A stretch of DNA of 12,965 nt. Source: Streptosporangiaceae bacterium (GTDB taxonomy: Bacteria; Actinomycetota; Actinomycetes; Streptosporangiales; Streptosporangiaceae). Where the stretch lies: NCBI GenBank assembly GCA_030041195.1, contig JASHOI010000594.1:1-12965 (forward strand), written 5' to 3'. Numbering within the stretch: the first letter of the stretch is position 1; every line of letters begins with the position of its first letter. Positions 1 to 6,333 of the stretch are shown piece by piece. The notes under the pieces were generated by a model, which was given only the letters and a program-made list of their open reading frames with translations, was not told the origin of the DNA and ran no database searches. Made by a program: the position numbers and the translations under genes.

Positions 1-599
1 CTGATCTGCTCGCGCAGCTGGAGCCTGACCTTCGCGTCGAGGGCGGACAGCGGCTCGTCCAGGAGCAGTACCCGCGGCTCGATGGCGAGCGCGCGGGCCA
101 GCGCAACCCGCTGCTGCTGGCCGCCGGACAGCTGGTGCGGGTACTGCCTGGCTTGCGGTGCCAGACCGACCATGTCGAGCAGCTCGGCGGCCTTCTCTGT
201 CCGGGCGGGCGTATTGAGCTTGCGCATTCGCAGCCCGAAGCCCACGTTCTCCAGCGCGGTCATGTTCGGGAACAGGCTGTAGCTCTGGAACACCATGCCC
301 ATGTCCCGCTTGGCCGCCGGGATCCGGGAGATGTCCTTGCCGTCGACGCTCACCGAGCCCGAATCGGCCGCCTCGAAACCGGCCAGAATCCGCAGCGCCG
401 TGGTCTTGCCGCAGCCCGACGGCCCCAGCAGTGCCACCAGCTCGCCGGGAGCGATCTGCAGCGACAGGCCGGAGAGGGCGCGCACGGCGCCGAAGGAGCG
501 GCTGAGGTCGGTCAAGACCACCGGCGCGCCCGCGCCGTTGCCGGTGGCGCGGACGACGCCACCCTCCGCCTCCGTGCCCGCGGCCGTGTTCGTGGTCAT
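1..599 (-). CDS. ABC importer ATP-binding protein, Pot/Fbp type (3' end cut by window edge)
   Basis: This is the nucleotide-binding subunit that would power the importer encoded by the neighbouring genes, acting on the cytoplasmic face of the membrane. The visible 199 residues hold Walker A (GPSGCGKT, residues 59-66), the Q-loop glutamine (Q105, in VFQSYSLFP), the ABC signature LSGGQQQR (157-164), Walker B VLLLDEP (177-183, catalytic E182) and the D-loop SALD (185-188). The H-loop and any C-terminal TOBE regulatory domain lie beyond the left edge, so the length is unknown; family members usually have about 350 residues. The ATG at 599 overlaps the stop of the upstream permease in an ATGA junction, which points to translational coupling. 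The class (ATPase for polyamine, iron or phosphonate-like substrates) is clear from sequence. The substrate is not. Confidence 0.95.
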   Translation of the reverse strand, partial: MTTNTAAGTEAEGGVVRATGNGAGAPVVLTDLSRSFGAVRALSGLSLQIAPGELVALLGPSGCGKTTALRILAGFEAADSGSVSVDGKDISRIPAAKRDMGMVFQSYSLFPNMTALENVGFGLRMRKLNTPARTEKAAELLDMVGLAPQARQYPHQLSGGQQQRVALARALAIEPRVLLLDEPLSALDAKVRLQLREQI

Positions 600-1462
600 T
601 CAGGTTCCCCCCTGGTTTGACTGAAGTTCTGCTGGGCGACCGTGAACAGCGCGACCTGTGATCCGCCGCGCTTGCGCGCGCCCCGCCCGCCGGCGATCAC
701 GATGATCATCAGCAGCACCCAGGTCACGAACAGCGCGAGCAGCGACGCCGCCACCGACACCGGACCGCTGTTCTGCTCGAACTGAACGATCCACACCGGG
801 AACGTCACGTAGAGCGCCAGGCTGGCCATCGTGAACTCGCCGAGCACCAGCGCCACAGTGAGCACGGTGGCGGACAGGATCGAGGTCCTGATGTTTGGCA
901 GCACCACCCGCCAGAGGGTGCTCGACCAGCCAGCGCCGAGTGAGTTCGACGCCTCGACCATGGTCTTCAGGTCGAACGAGCGCAGGCCCGCGTCGAGCGA
1001 CCGGTACGCGAACGGCATCGCCAGGATGACGTAAACGAGCGCGAGCAGGTACGGCGTGCCGAGCAGGAACCCCGGCGCCACCTTCAGCACGCCGATGATC
1101 AGCACGATCGGCGGGATCACGATCGGCAGGATCGTGATCCCTTCCATCAGGCGCCGGATCCGCGGCAGCCGCAGGTGCACGTACACGGTGGTGGGCACCA
1201 TCAGCACCAGGGTGAAGATCGTGGTGATCACCGCGAGGCGCAGCGAGAGCCCGATCGCCGAGAAGAACCCCGACTGCTTGAAGATGTCGCCGAACGCCTT
1301 CAGCCCGGCGAACCGCAGCGCCGCGTAGAGCGGGATCAGGAAGTAGGCGCCAGCGAGCAGCAAGATCGCCCAGCGCCAGAACGGGAAGCTGCGCCACCGG
1401 GCCGGCCGGGCCGCAGGCGCGGGTGTCTGCGCCCCCGCCTCAACGCTCGCTACCGCAGCCAT
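596..1462 (-). CDS. ABC importer permease, PotC-like
   Basis: A 288-residue integral membrane subunit of the importer. About six hydrophobic segments are visible (roughly residues 30-50, 69-95, 108-130, 136-152, 193-216 and 236-257). The cytoplasmic EAA-type coupling loop sits at about 170-190 (EASNSLGAGWSSTLWRVVLP), the ATPase contact typical of binding-protein-dependent inner-membrane permeases. The ATG at 1462 is preceded by GAGGGGG at a suitable distance. That ribosome-binding site and start lie inside the last copy of a 26-27 bp tandem repeat. Its stop overlaps the ATPase start by 4 bp. The Ala/Pro-rich N-terminal 20 residues are partly encoded by repeat sequence and may not be conserved. 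Substrate not determinable. Confidence 0.93.
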   Translation of the reverse strand: MAAVASVEAGAQTPAPAARPARWRSFPFWRWAILLLAGAYFLIPLYAALRFAGLKAFGDIFKQSGFFSAIGLSLRLAVITTIFTLVLMVPTTVYVHLRLPRIRRLMEGITILPIVIPPIVLIIGVLKVAPGFLLGTPYLLALVYVILAMPFAYRSLDAGLRSFDLKTMVEASNSLGAGWSSTLWRVVLPNIRTSILSATVLTVALVLGEFTMASLALYVTFPVWIVQFEQNSGPVSVAASLLALFVTWVLLMIIVIAGGRGARKRGGSQVALFTVAQQNFSQTRGEPE

Positions 1463-1551
1463 CGTGTCCCCCTCGCCGCCGCAGCGATCGTGTTCGCCCT
1501 CGCTACCGCAGCGATCGTGTCCGCCCTCGCTACCGCAACCATCGCGCCGCC
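1446..1551. repeat. Four-copy 26-27 bp tandem repeat between the two permease genes
   Basis: Four imperfect head-to-tail copies are visible at 1446-1471 (26 bp), 1472-1498 (27), 1499-1525 (27) and 1526-1551 (26), with a decayed partial copy at about 1552-1571. Read on the minus strand, each unit carries a GAGGGnG stretch followed by ACGATnGCTGCGG or a close variant. It therefore duplicates the Shine-Dalgarno and start region of the downstream permease. The real start (ATG, 1462-1460) is in the copy nearest the gene. The two middle copies have ATC in that place, and the copy at 1526-1551 has an ATG (1542-1540) in another frame. The array covers the last residues of the upstream permease, the whole gap, and the first codons of the downstream one. 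Confidence 0.85.
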
Positions 1552-2483
1552 CTCCGCTGCAGAATCGTGTAGATGATCATGGCGATCGCGATGATCACCA
1601 CCATGATCAGGCCGAGCGCGTAGCCAAGGTTCTGCTGGCCTGCCAGCACGTTGCCGTTCAGCAACGCCCCGATCTGGATGGGGGTCAGCGCGATCGTGCC
1701 GCCGGACAGCGCCTCGGCGGTGGCATATGCGGAGAAGGCGCTGCCGAACAGCAGCAGCAGGCAGCCCAGGAACGACGGCAGCAGCACCGGGCCGCCCACG
1801 TACCGCCAGTACTGCCAGGTTCGCGCGCCCATGTTCTCCGCCGCCTCCCGCCAGGCCGGGCGCAGGCCCTCCAAGGCGGGCAGGATCACCAGCACCATGA
1901 GCGGGATCTGGAAGTACATGTACACGAAGAACACGCCGGTCGCGTTGTACAGCGTGAACCCGTGATCCCAGATGTCGACGCCGAAGATGGCCTTGATCCA
2001 CCCGGTGACGATGCCGGTGGTGCTGAGCGTCGCGATGAACAAGAAGGCCAGCGGTACGCCGCCAAAGTTGGCGAACACGCCGGACGCCGTGATCACGACC
2101 TGGCGGAGCACGTTGCCGCGCTTGGCCGTAAAGATCGCGTACGCGATCAGCAGCCCGAAGATCCCGGGGAAGATCGAGGTGGCGATCGACAGCAGGATCG
2201 ATGTCTTCAGGCCGAGCAGGTACGTCCCGTGCAGCGCGGTGTGGATGTTGCTCCACGTGAACCCGCTGCTGGACTTCACGAACCCGCCGCTGGAGCTCTG
2301 GAACGAGGCGATCGCGATCGCGATCGTGGGCGCGATCAGGCCCAGGGCGATGTACACGCCGAACGGCACAACACCCAGCCACCTGAGCGCGCCGCGCAGC
2401 GACTTAGCGACCCGGCTGGGCCGGGCCCCGGAGGTGACTGCCTCCGGGGCCGCGGCCTGAGCCTGGGCCGTGCTTTCAGCCAT
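1530..2483 (-). CDS. ABC importer permease, PotB-like
   Basis: A 317-residue membrane subunit, partner of the permease encoded at 596-1462. It has an Ala-rich N-terminal tail of about 30 residues, then about six hydrophobic segments (roughly 34-60, 95-118, 127-152, 182-204, 236-258, 288-308). The EAA coupling loop is at about 213-235 (EAAENMGARTWQYWRY, then GGPVLLP). The ATG at 2483 follows the stop of the binding-protein gene by only 3 bp and has no strong Shine-Dalgarno sequence, so translation probably depends on ribosomes finishing the upstream gene. The C-terminus (RWLR, then TAG at 1532-1530) is encoded by the outermost repeat copy, so the repeat may have replaced or trimmed the original 3' end. 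Family call is firm, substrate open. Confidence 0.93.
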   Translation of the reverse strand: MAESTAQAQAAAPEAVTSGARPSRVAKSLRGALRWLGVVPFGVYIALGLIAPTIAIAIASFQSSSGGFVKSSSGFTWSNIHTALHGTYLLGLKTSILLSIATSIFPGIFGLLIAYAIFTAKRGNVLRQVVITASGVFANFGGVPLAFLFIATLSTTGIVTGWIKAIFGVDIWDHGFTLYNATGVFFVYMYFQIPLMVLVILPALEGLRPAWREAAENMGARTWQYWRYVGGPVLLPSFLGCLLLLFGSAFSAYATAEALSGGTIALTPIQIGALLNGNVLAGQQNLGYALGLIMVVIIAIAMIIYTILQRRAARWLR

Positions 2484-2486
2484 CAG

Positions 2487-3623
2487 CTAACCGACTTGCG
2501 ACGCCCAGTTCTGGGTGACGACGTTCTCGGCTGCGGCCTGCTGGGCCTGAGTCGGGAACGTCAGCGCGCCAGATGGGGCCGGGGGCAGTTCCGCGTACGC
2601 GGTCTTGTCCACGGTGCCGTTGGCGACCAGTGTGGGCAGCTCGATCGGGCGCGCGAAGCCCTGCAGCCACAGGTTCTGGCCCTCGGTCGAGTAGAGGAAC
2701 TCCTCCCACAGCCGGGCGGCCGCCGGGTCGGGCGCGGTCGCGCTGATCGCCTGGTCGTAGTAAGACGCGTAGGACGCGTCCGACGGGATCACGATCTTGA
2801 AGCCGGGAACCACCGGCTTCACCTCAGAGGCCAGCAGGTAGTCCCACCAGATCAGGATCGGCGTGGTGCCGTTCTGCACGGTGGTCGGCCCGCCGATGGC
2901 GGTCGGCACGAAGTTGCCTATCTGCTTGAGATGGGCGAAGTACTTGATGCCGGGCTCGATGTTGCTGAACGAGCCGCCGTTTGCCAGCGCCGCGGCATAG
3001 ACGGCGGCGAACGCCGCGCCGGCCGTTGTCGGGCTGTTGTTGAGGCCGATCATGTTCTTGTAGGCCGGGTTGGTCAGGCTCGCGAACGACGTCGGCGCGA
3101 CCTTCACCTTGGCCGGGTTGTAGCCGATGGCCACGTAGCCGCCGTAGTCCGCGTACCAGTCGCCGTTGGCGTCCTTGGCGTTGGCCGGGATGTCGCTCCA
3201 GGTCGCCACCTTGTACGGAGCCCACAGGTGATCATTGGCGCCCTCAACCGCGAACGGGGTGCCCACATCGACCACGTCGGGCGCGCGGCTCTGGCCCTTG
3301 AGCTGCTCCACGGCGGTGATCTCCTGCCCGCTGGAGCCTTCGGGGTTAGCGTCGGTGATCTTGATGTGGTACTTCTTGCTGAAGTCACTCATGATGGCGC
3401 CGTAATTGGCCCAATTGCTTGGCAGCGTGATGACGTTGAGGTGTCCCTCTTTCTCCGCAGCCTTGACGAGGGCAGCCATACCACCACCGGCGGCGGCGGA
3501 GGTCGCCGTCGCCCAGTTCGTCGACGAGCTGGAGCTGCTGCTGTTTGTACTGCTGCTGCCGCATCCGGCGGCCAGCATGACGCAGGCGAGCGCAGCCGCA
3601 ACGGCAACGCCTGTCTTCTTCAT
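2487..3623 (-). CDS. ABC importer solute-binding lipoprotein, spermidine/putrescine-type family
   Basis: The extracytoplasmic substrate-capture subunit, anchored as a lipoprotein. With the ATG at 3623 the protein has 378 residues. It begins MKK, has a hydrophobic segment and a lipobox LAAGC with the lipidated cysteine at residue 21, followed by a Ser/Asn/Thr-rich linker (about 22-45). The mature part resembles family 1 periplasmic binding proteins of the PotD/AfuA type: a first lobe with APDVVDVGTPFA near 114-125 and a hinge with DWYADYGGYVAIGYNP near 155-170. I chose 3623 over an in-frame ATG 11 codons upstream because it gives a normal lipoprotein signal and follows a GGGGGAAAGG ribosome-binding stretch. 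It is the first gene of the importer operon. The ligand could be a polyamine, an iron complex, a phosphonate or another small molecule; the sequence does not decide. Confidence 0.93.
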   Translation of the reverse strand: MKKTGVAVAAALACVMLAAGCGSSSTNSSSSSSSTNWATATSAAAGGGMAALVKAAEKEGHLNVITLPSNWANYGAIMSDFSKKYHIKITDANPEGSSGQEITAVEQLKGQSRAPDVVDVGTPFAVEGANDHLWAPYKVATWSDIPANAKDANGDWYADYGGYVAIGYNPAKVKVAPTSFASLTNPAYKNMIGLNNSPTTAGAAFAAVYAAALANGGSFSNIEPGIKYFAHLKQIGNFVPTAIGGPTTVQNGTTPILIWWDYLLASEVKPVVPGFKIVIPSDASYASYYDQAISATAPDPAAARLWEEFLYSTEGQNLWLQGFARPIELPTLVANGTVDKTAYAELPPAPSGALTFPTQAQQAAAENVVTQNWASQVG

Positions 3624-3879
3624 TCGCACCTTTCCCCCTCCGACCTGCATGACCACGTTGGGTCAGGGACCCGAGCATCGTCGCGGGGAAAGGTGAATAA
3701 AAGGTATCTGGTAGTTATTCAGATTTTATCTGATCAATGAACGGTAGCTAGCCGGAGAGGGAATTTCTGTACGGAGATTTAGTTCTGCTGCGTTCAGTCA
3801 TTATTCATCATCAGTAGGGAAATCTGTAACAATTCCGTGATTGGAAACGGGGCTGATGACAGCTACACTGCTTTGCCCT
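3624..3879. promoter_or_regulatory. AT-rich intergenic region, probable promoter/operator of the ABC importer operon
   Basis: This 256 bp gap separates the binding-protein gene from the end of the TIGR03085-family gene (both minus strand). From about 3690 to 3850 it is strikingly AT-rich against a very GC-rich background. It contains a short perfect dyad at 3719-3733 (TCAGAT-TTT-ATCTGA); ATCTG also recurs at 3706-3710. A minus-strand TAAAAT that could act as a -10 lies inside the dyad, but I see no convincing -35 at the right distance. Promoter function is inferred from position and composition; the exact promoter is not established. Confidence 0.45.
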
Positions 3880-4539
3880 TTACACCCGCCAGCTGGCCGC
3901 CTGGATCGCCTTCACAGCTGCCTCGCTGCCATCGAGCCTGATCAGTGCCGCCCCGGTCCGGCCAAACGCCCACATGGTCAGCTCGGCGGGAGGCCCGGTG
4001 ACGGTCACGACGGGGGTCCGCGCCTTGGCGGTGATCCGGATCCTGGGAACCCCCGACTCGGTCGGCCCGGGCTCGTCGTCCCTGGCGAGTTCCACGCCAA
4101 CGGGCGCCTTCCGCAGGATGAACTTGGCCATCCCCAGCCTGTGCCAGAGCACATCGGACAGACCCTGGTCGAGCTTCCGCGGCTCCCAGACCGGCTGGGC
4201 CCTGCGCACGTCTTCGTGGTGCACGAAGAACTCCACCGTGTTGGCCCGTTCGTCCATGCCCGGAATCCCGAACAGCGACAGCCGCGGCGGGCCGCTCCTT
4301 ATCATCTGCACCACCCGCGGATAGGGGTTCCGCTCGGTGAGCTTGTGCTGGACGCTGCGCGTATACGCGGCGAGCGGCCCTCCGAGCAAGCCCACGCCGG
4401 CATCGGGCCTGCGTTCCCTGACCACTAGGTGCGCGGCGAGATCGAAGGTGGTCCACCCCGCGCACAGGGTCGGCTCCCGGGGGCCGATCTCGTCCAGCAG
4501 CGCGCACAGGGCAATGCGCTCATCCCGGGCGTACGTCAT
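3880..4539 (-). CDS. TIGR03085-family protein (maleylpyruvate isomerase/DinB-like fold)
   Basis: A 219-residue soluble protein of an actinobacterial family of unknown function, related to the mycothiol-dependent maleylpyruvate isomerase N-terminal domain and DinB-like four-helix, metal-binding proteins. Recognisable family features include an N-terminal ARDERIALCALLDEIGP segment, then TLCAGWTTFDLAAHLVVRERRP (about 24-45, with a candidate metal-ligand His), and EFFVHHEDVRRA in the middle with two more His. A C-terminal domain with TVTGPPAEL and AFGRTGAA follows. I chose the ATG at 4539 because homology begins there; an in-frame ATG 16 codons upstream adds a tail that does not look conserved. 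No strong Shine-Dalgarno sequence precedes it. In many actinobacteria this family lies next to hisI and trpE. Here it is divergent from the Trp-associated membrane gene, with no hisI or trpE between. Biochemical role unknown. Confidence 0.9.
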   Translation of the reverse strand: MTYARDERIALCALLDEIGPREPTLCAGWTTFDLAAHLVVRERRPDAGVGLLGGPLAAYTRSVQHKLTERNPYPRVVQMIRSGPPRLSLFGIPGMDERANTVEFFVHHEDVRRAQPVWEPRKLDQGLSDVLWHRLGMAKFILRKAPVGVELARDDEPGPTESGVPRIRITAKARTPVVTVTGPPAELTMWAFGRTGAALIRLDGSEAAVKAIQAASWRV

Positions 4540-4545
4540 CGTGTG

Positions 4546-5442
4546 ATGGTAGGCCACCGCGCGCCGGCTGGGAATGCCCGGTGGCACGGCACCCCCAGGG
4601 GCTTACGGCCCGCCGACCGCCCCGTCCTATGCTGGCGAGAAGCTCGGCGCACCGTCGGCCGTCAAAGGGCGCGGTGCCGCCGCACCGAGGAGCGAGGAGC
4701 GAACACGACGAGCGACGCAGATTCGGCGAGCCAGGCTCGCCGTGCCGGGCGGCGGGAACTTGCGCTGCTGTTGCTGCTCGGCGCGGCCGGCGCCGGCCTG
4801 GTGGTGCTCGCCACCCGGCAGGGCTGGGCGCACGTCGAGACGGCCGCGCCGAAGCCGCTGCCTGCCAGCGTCACGACCGAGACCGGCCAGGCACTCGTGC
4901 CGGTGGCTGGCGCGCTGGCGCTGGCGGCTCTGGCCTGCCTGGCCGCCGTCCTGGCGACTCGGCGAGTGCTGCGCCGGGTCGCGGGCGTGGTACTCGCCGC
5001 GCTCGGTGCGGGCATCGCGATCTCGGTCAGTACTGGAATCTCGGCGGCCGATGTGCTTGCCGCCGCGGCGGCCAGCACGAGCACCCAGACCGGCTCGGGC
5101 GTGACAGGCTCGGACATCGGCAGCACGACCGGGGGCGGCGCGAACCAGGCGGCGGGGACGGGAGTCTCCGGCTTCCCGGCCCACGTGGTGTTCGCGGCTT
5201 TTCCCTGGCGCGGGGTCGCCTTCGCCGGCGCGCTCGCGGTCATCGCCGCCGGCGTGCTCGTCGCATGGCGAGCGCTTCAGCTGCCGGTCATGTCGAGCCG
5301 ATATGACCTGCCTACCCGGGCGCCCGCGGCATCCGCCGCGGAGCCGGCCGTCCCGGCGGGCGATCGCGCTTACCGCCGCACCGACACCGCGGCGGTCTGG
5401 GAGTCGCTGAGCCGGGGCGAGGATCCCACCGGCCCGCGTTAG
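4546..5442 (+). CDS. Trp biosynthesis-associated membrane protein (TIGR02234 family), start uncertain
   Basis: A four-TM membrane protein of the family found beside actinobacterial trp genes; its molecular role is unknown. Hydrophobic segments are encoded at about 4756-4815, 4894-4962, 4978-5043 and 5206-5265. The long extracytoplasmic loop between the third and fourth is rich in Ser, Thr and Gly. A cytoplasmic tail follows, ending with the family-like AVWESLSRGEDPT. The listed start is the nearest canonical start codon in frame (ATG 4546). It gives 298 residues but adds about 50 Arg/Pro-rich residues that do not look like the family. No ATG, GTG or TTG occurs in frame between it and the first membrane segment. 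AGGAG at 4695-4699 sits 5 and 8 nt before in-frame ACG codons at 4705 and 4708, which would give the usual short N-terminus and about 245 residues. I consider one of these the likelier real start, or a mutated ATG. Confidence 0.85.
   Translation: MVGHRAPAGNARWHGTPRGLRPADRPVLCWREARRTVGRQRARCRRTEERGANTTSDADSASQARRAGRRELALLLLLGAAGAGLVVLATRQGWAHVETAAPKPLPASVTTETGQALVPVAGALALAALACLAAVLATRRVLRRVAGVVLAALGAGIAISVSTGISAADVLAAAAASTSTQTGSGVTGSDIGSTTGGGANQAAGTGVSGFPAHVVFAAFPWRGVAFAGALAVIAAGVLVAWRALQLPVMSSRYDLPTRAPAASAAEPAVPAGDRAYRRTDTAAVWESLSRGEDPTGPR
4603..4633 (+). promoter_or_regulatory. Possible promoter for the Trp-associated membrane protein gene
   Basis: A TATGCT hexamer at 4628-4633 could be a -10 box, with TTACGG at 4603-4608 as a -35; the spacer of 19 bp is longer than ideal. 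If real, transcription would begin near 4640, downstream of the only nearby ATG (4546), leaving about 65 nt of leader before the Shine-Dalgarno sequence at 4695-4699. This is weak evidence from motif matching only. Confidence 0.25.
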
Positions 5443-5813
5443 CGCCCCGGCCGCTGCGAGGACCCGTCGGCTCCCGGCAGCGCCAGACCGCGTCCAGGTG
5501 GTCCCGAGTAGCCAGACACTGGCACAGAGGATCACCAAATGCCTGGCACTGGCGACGAAGCAGATGCCCGCCAACGACGCGGAGGGATGCACAGTGGGCA
5601 CAAACCTGGGCCAATCGGGCGCAGGGAACGGGCATCCGAGCGCGAACCCCTAGCGGCCCGTATCAAGCCCCAGGTCGAGCACGTCCTGACCGGCCGCTGC
5701 CGCGCCCATGTGCTCGATATCCCGCGACCCGCGATGCGGGAAGTGCGCGATCTGTACCGCCGTCGTACCCGAGGACCGAGGACGTCTTCACCGTCTGCAG
5801 ATAGGGGACATCA

Positions 5814-5829
5814 CGCCACTCAAGTGGCG
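5814..5829. repeat. 16 bp dyad (7 bp perfect arms)
   Basis: CGCCACT (5814-5820) and AGTGGCG (5823-5829) form perfect inverted arms around a 2 bp centre. The very short centre suits a protein-binding operator better than an RNA hairpin. A longer-range inverted pair, GGGACATC (5805-5812) with GATGTCCC (5890-5897), brackets it. No regulator is identified. Confidence 0.5.
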
Positions 5830-5913
5830 AACGAGCCCGATGTGACTGACCGGGCGCATCGCGTGCGTTGCCACCTGGGCCTGACTGCAGATGTCCCGCC
5901 GATCCGGCTGCGC

Positions 5914-5925
5914 GGTCGGCCGACC
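5914..5925. repeat. 12 bp perfect palindrome
   Basis: GGTCGGCCGACC reads the same on both strands without a spacer. It is 84 bp downstream of the dyad at 5814-5829. In GC-rich DNA a 12 bp palindrome can arise by chance, so function is only a possibility. Confidence 0.4.
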
Positions 5926-6040
5926 AGATCACATCGATGAACCATTAGGCCGGCTCTATTGAGCCCATCGGTACATCGATAACTCCCCCGCTTACGCGAG
6001 CCTGTGACGCGAGTGACCAGCGAGCGCAAAGTTACCGCCG

Positions 6041-6230
6041 GGGCTGCTGGGGGGTAGCCGGTGCGGGCGCTGCCTGGTGCGGGGCGCCGGGAGGTGTGGG
6101 GGTGCCGGGGGTGGGGGTGTGGGGGCTGGGCGGTGCGGCGGCTGGCCTGTGCGGGCGCTGCCTGGTGCGGGCGCCGGGTGGTGCGGGGGGTGGGGGTGCG
6201 GGGGGTGGGCGGTGTGGGGGGTGGGGTCGG
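6041..6230 (+). other. G-rich, strand-biased block with potential G-quadruplexes
   Basis: The plus strand here is mostly G with T and a few C. From 6185 to 6226 there are runs of 6, 5, 6, 3, 6 and 4 G separated by mostly one- to three-base loops, more than enough for a four-stranded G-quadruplex. Further runs of 4-5 G occur from 6041 to 6130. The block ends about 50 bp upstream of the probable promoter for the trpC-side genes. The structure is predicted from sequence pattern only. Confidence 0.7.
6061..6178. repeat. Direct repeat of about 30 bp, copies 88 bp apart
   Basis: The copies are 6061-6091 and 6149-6178. Their first 23 bases are identical (6061-6083 and 6149-6171), then the first copy has one extra G, and both continue with CGCCGGG. 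The sequence between the copies is a degenerate run of the same G-rich words (GGTG, GGGGTG), so the block probably grew by slippage or local duplication. Confidence 0.85.
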
Positions 6231-6279
6231 CGGCAGCTGGCCGGGTTGGAAGCGGACATGGGTGCTGACCTGGTGCTTA

Positions 6280-6309
6280 GTGGCACAAGCTAGGCTCGAG
6301 GGTGATAAT
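6280..6309 (+). promoter_or_regulatory. Probable sigma70-like promoter for the membrane protein-trpCBA genes
   Basis: GATAAT at 6304-6309 matches the -10 consensus at five of six positions and stands out in GC-rich DNA. GTGGCA at 6280-6285 agrees with TTGACA at four of six positions with an 18 bp spacer. Transcription would start near 6316, just ahead of the strong Shine-Dalgarno sequence at about 6322-6326, giving a leader of only about 20 nt. That leaves no room for a classical attenuator before the first gene. Confidence 0.45.
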
Positions 6310-6333
6310 GCAGGTAGGTCGCGGAGGTGATGG

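Larger units (their letters stand above)
5443..6279. other. Long stretch without a convincing gene between the TIGR02234 gene and the trpC promoter region
   Basis: No open frame here has convincing codon bias or a recognisable product. The plus-strand frame at 5539-5940 and the minus-strand frames at 5663-5932 and 5820-6422 are Arg- or Pro-rich and carry no motif I know. GC is somewhat lower from about 5780 to 6040 and then becomes extremely G-biased. The first 600 bp hold several dyads, the last 230 bp a G-rich repeat block; these are listed separately. The small HGxxPAAW-type gene often found at this place in actinobacterial trp clusters was looked for in all frames by its motif and not seen. 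The stretch could be a decayed gene or a remodelled intergenic region. Confidence 0.6.

Noticed and set aside
1446..1551. Possible CRISPR-like array
   Set aside because: The units are directly abutting tandem copies without unique spacers, and part of the array is coding. There are no cas genes.
1464..3740. A 758-codon plus-strand open frame across the transporter genes
   Set aside because: It is antisense to the second permease and binding-protein genes and has a shadow-type composition rich in Arg, His and Asp with no motif.
5539..5940. A 133-codon plus-strand open frame in the gap after the TIGR02234 gene
   Set aside because: No ribosome-binding site, weak codon bias, Arg-rich composition and no recognisable motif. 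It may be a decayed gene but cannot be supported.
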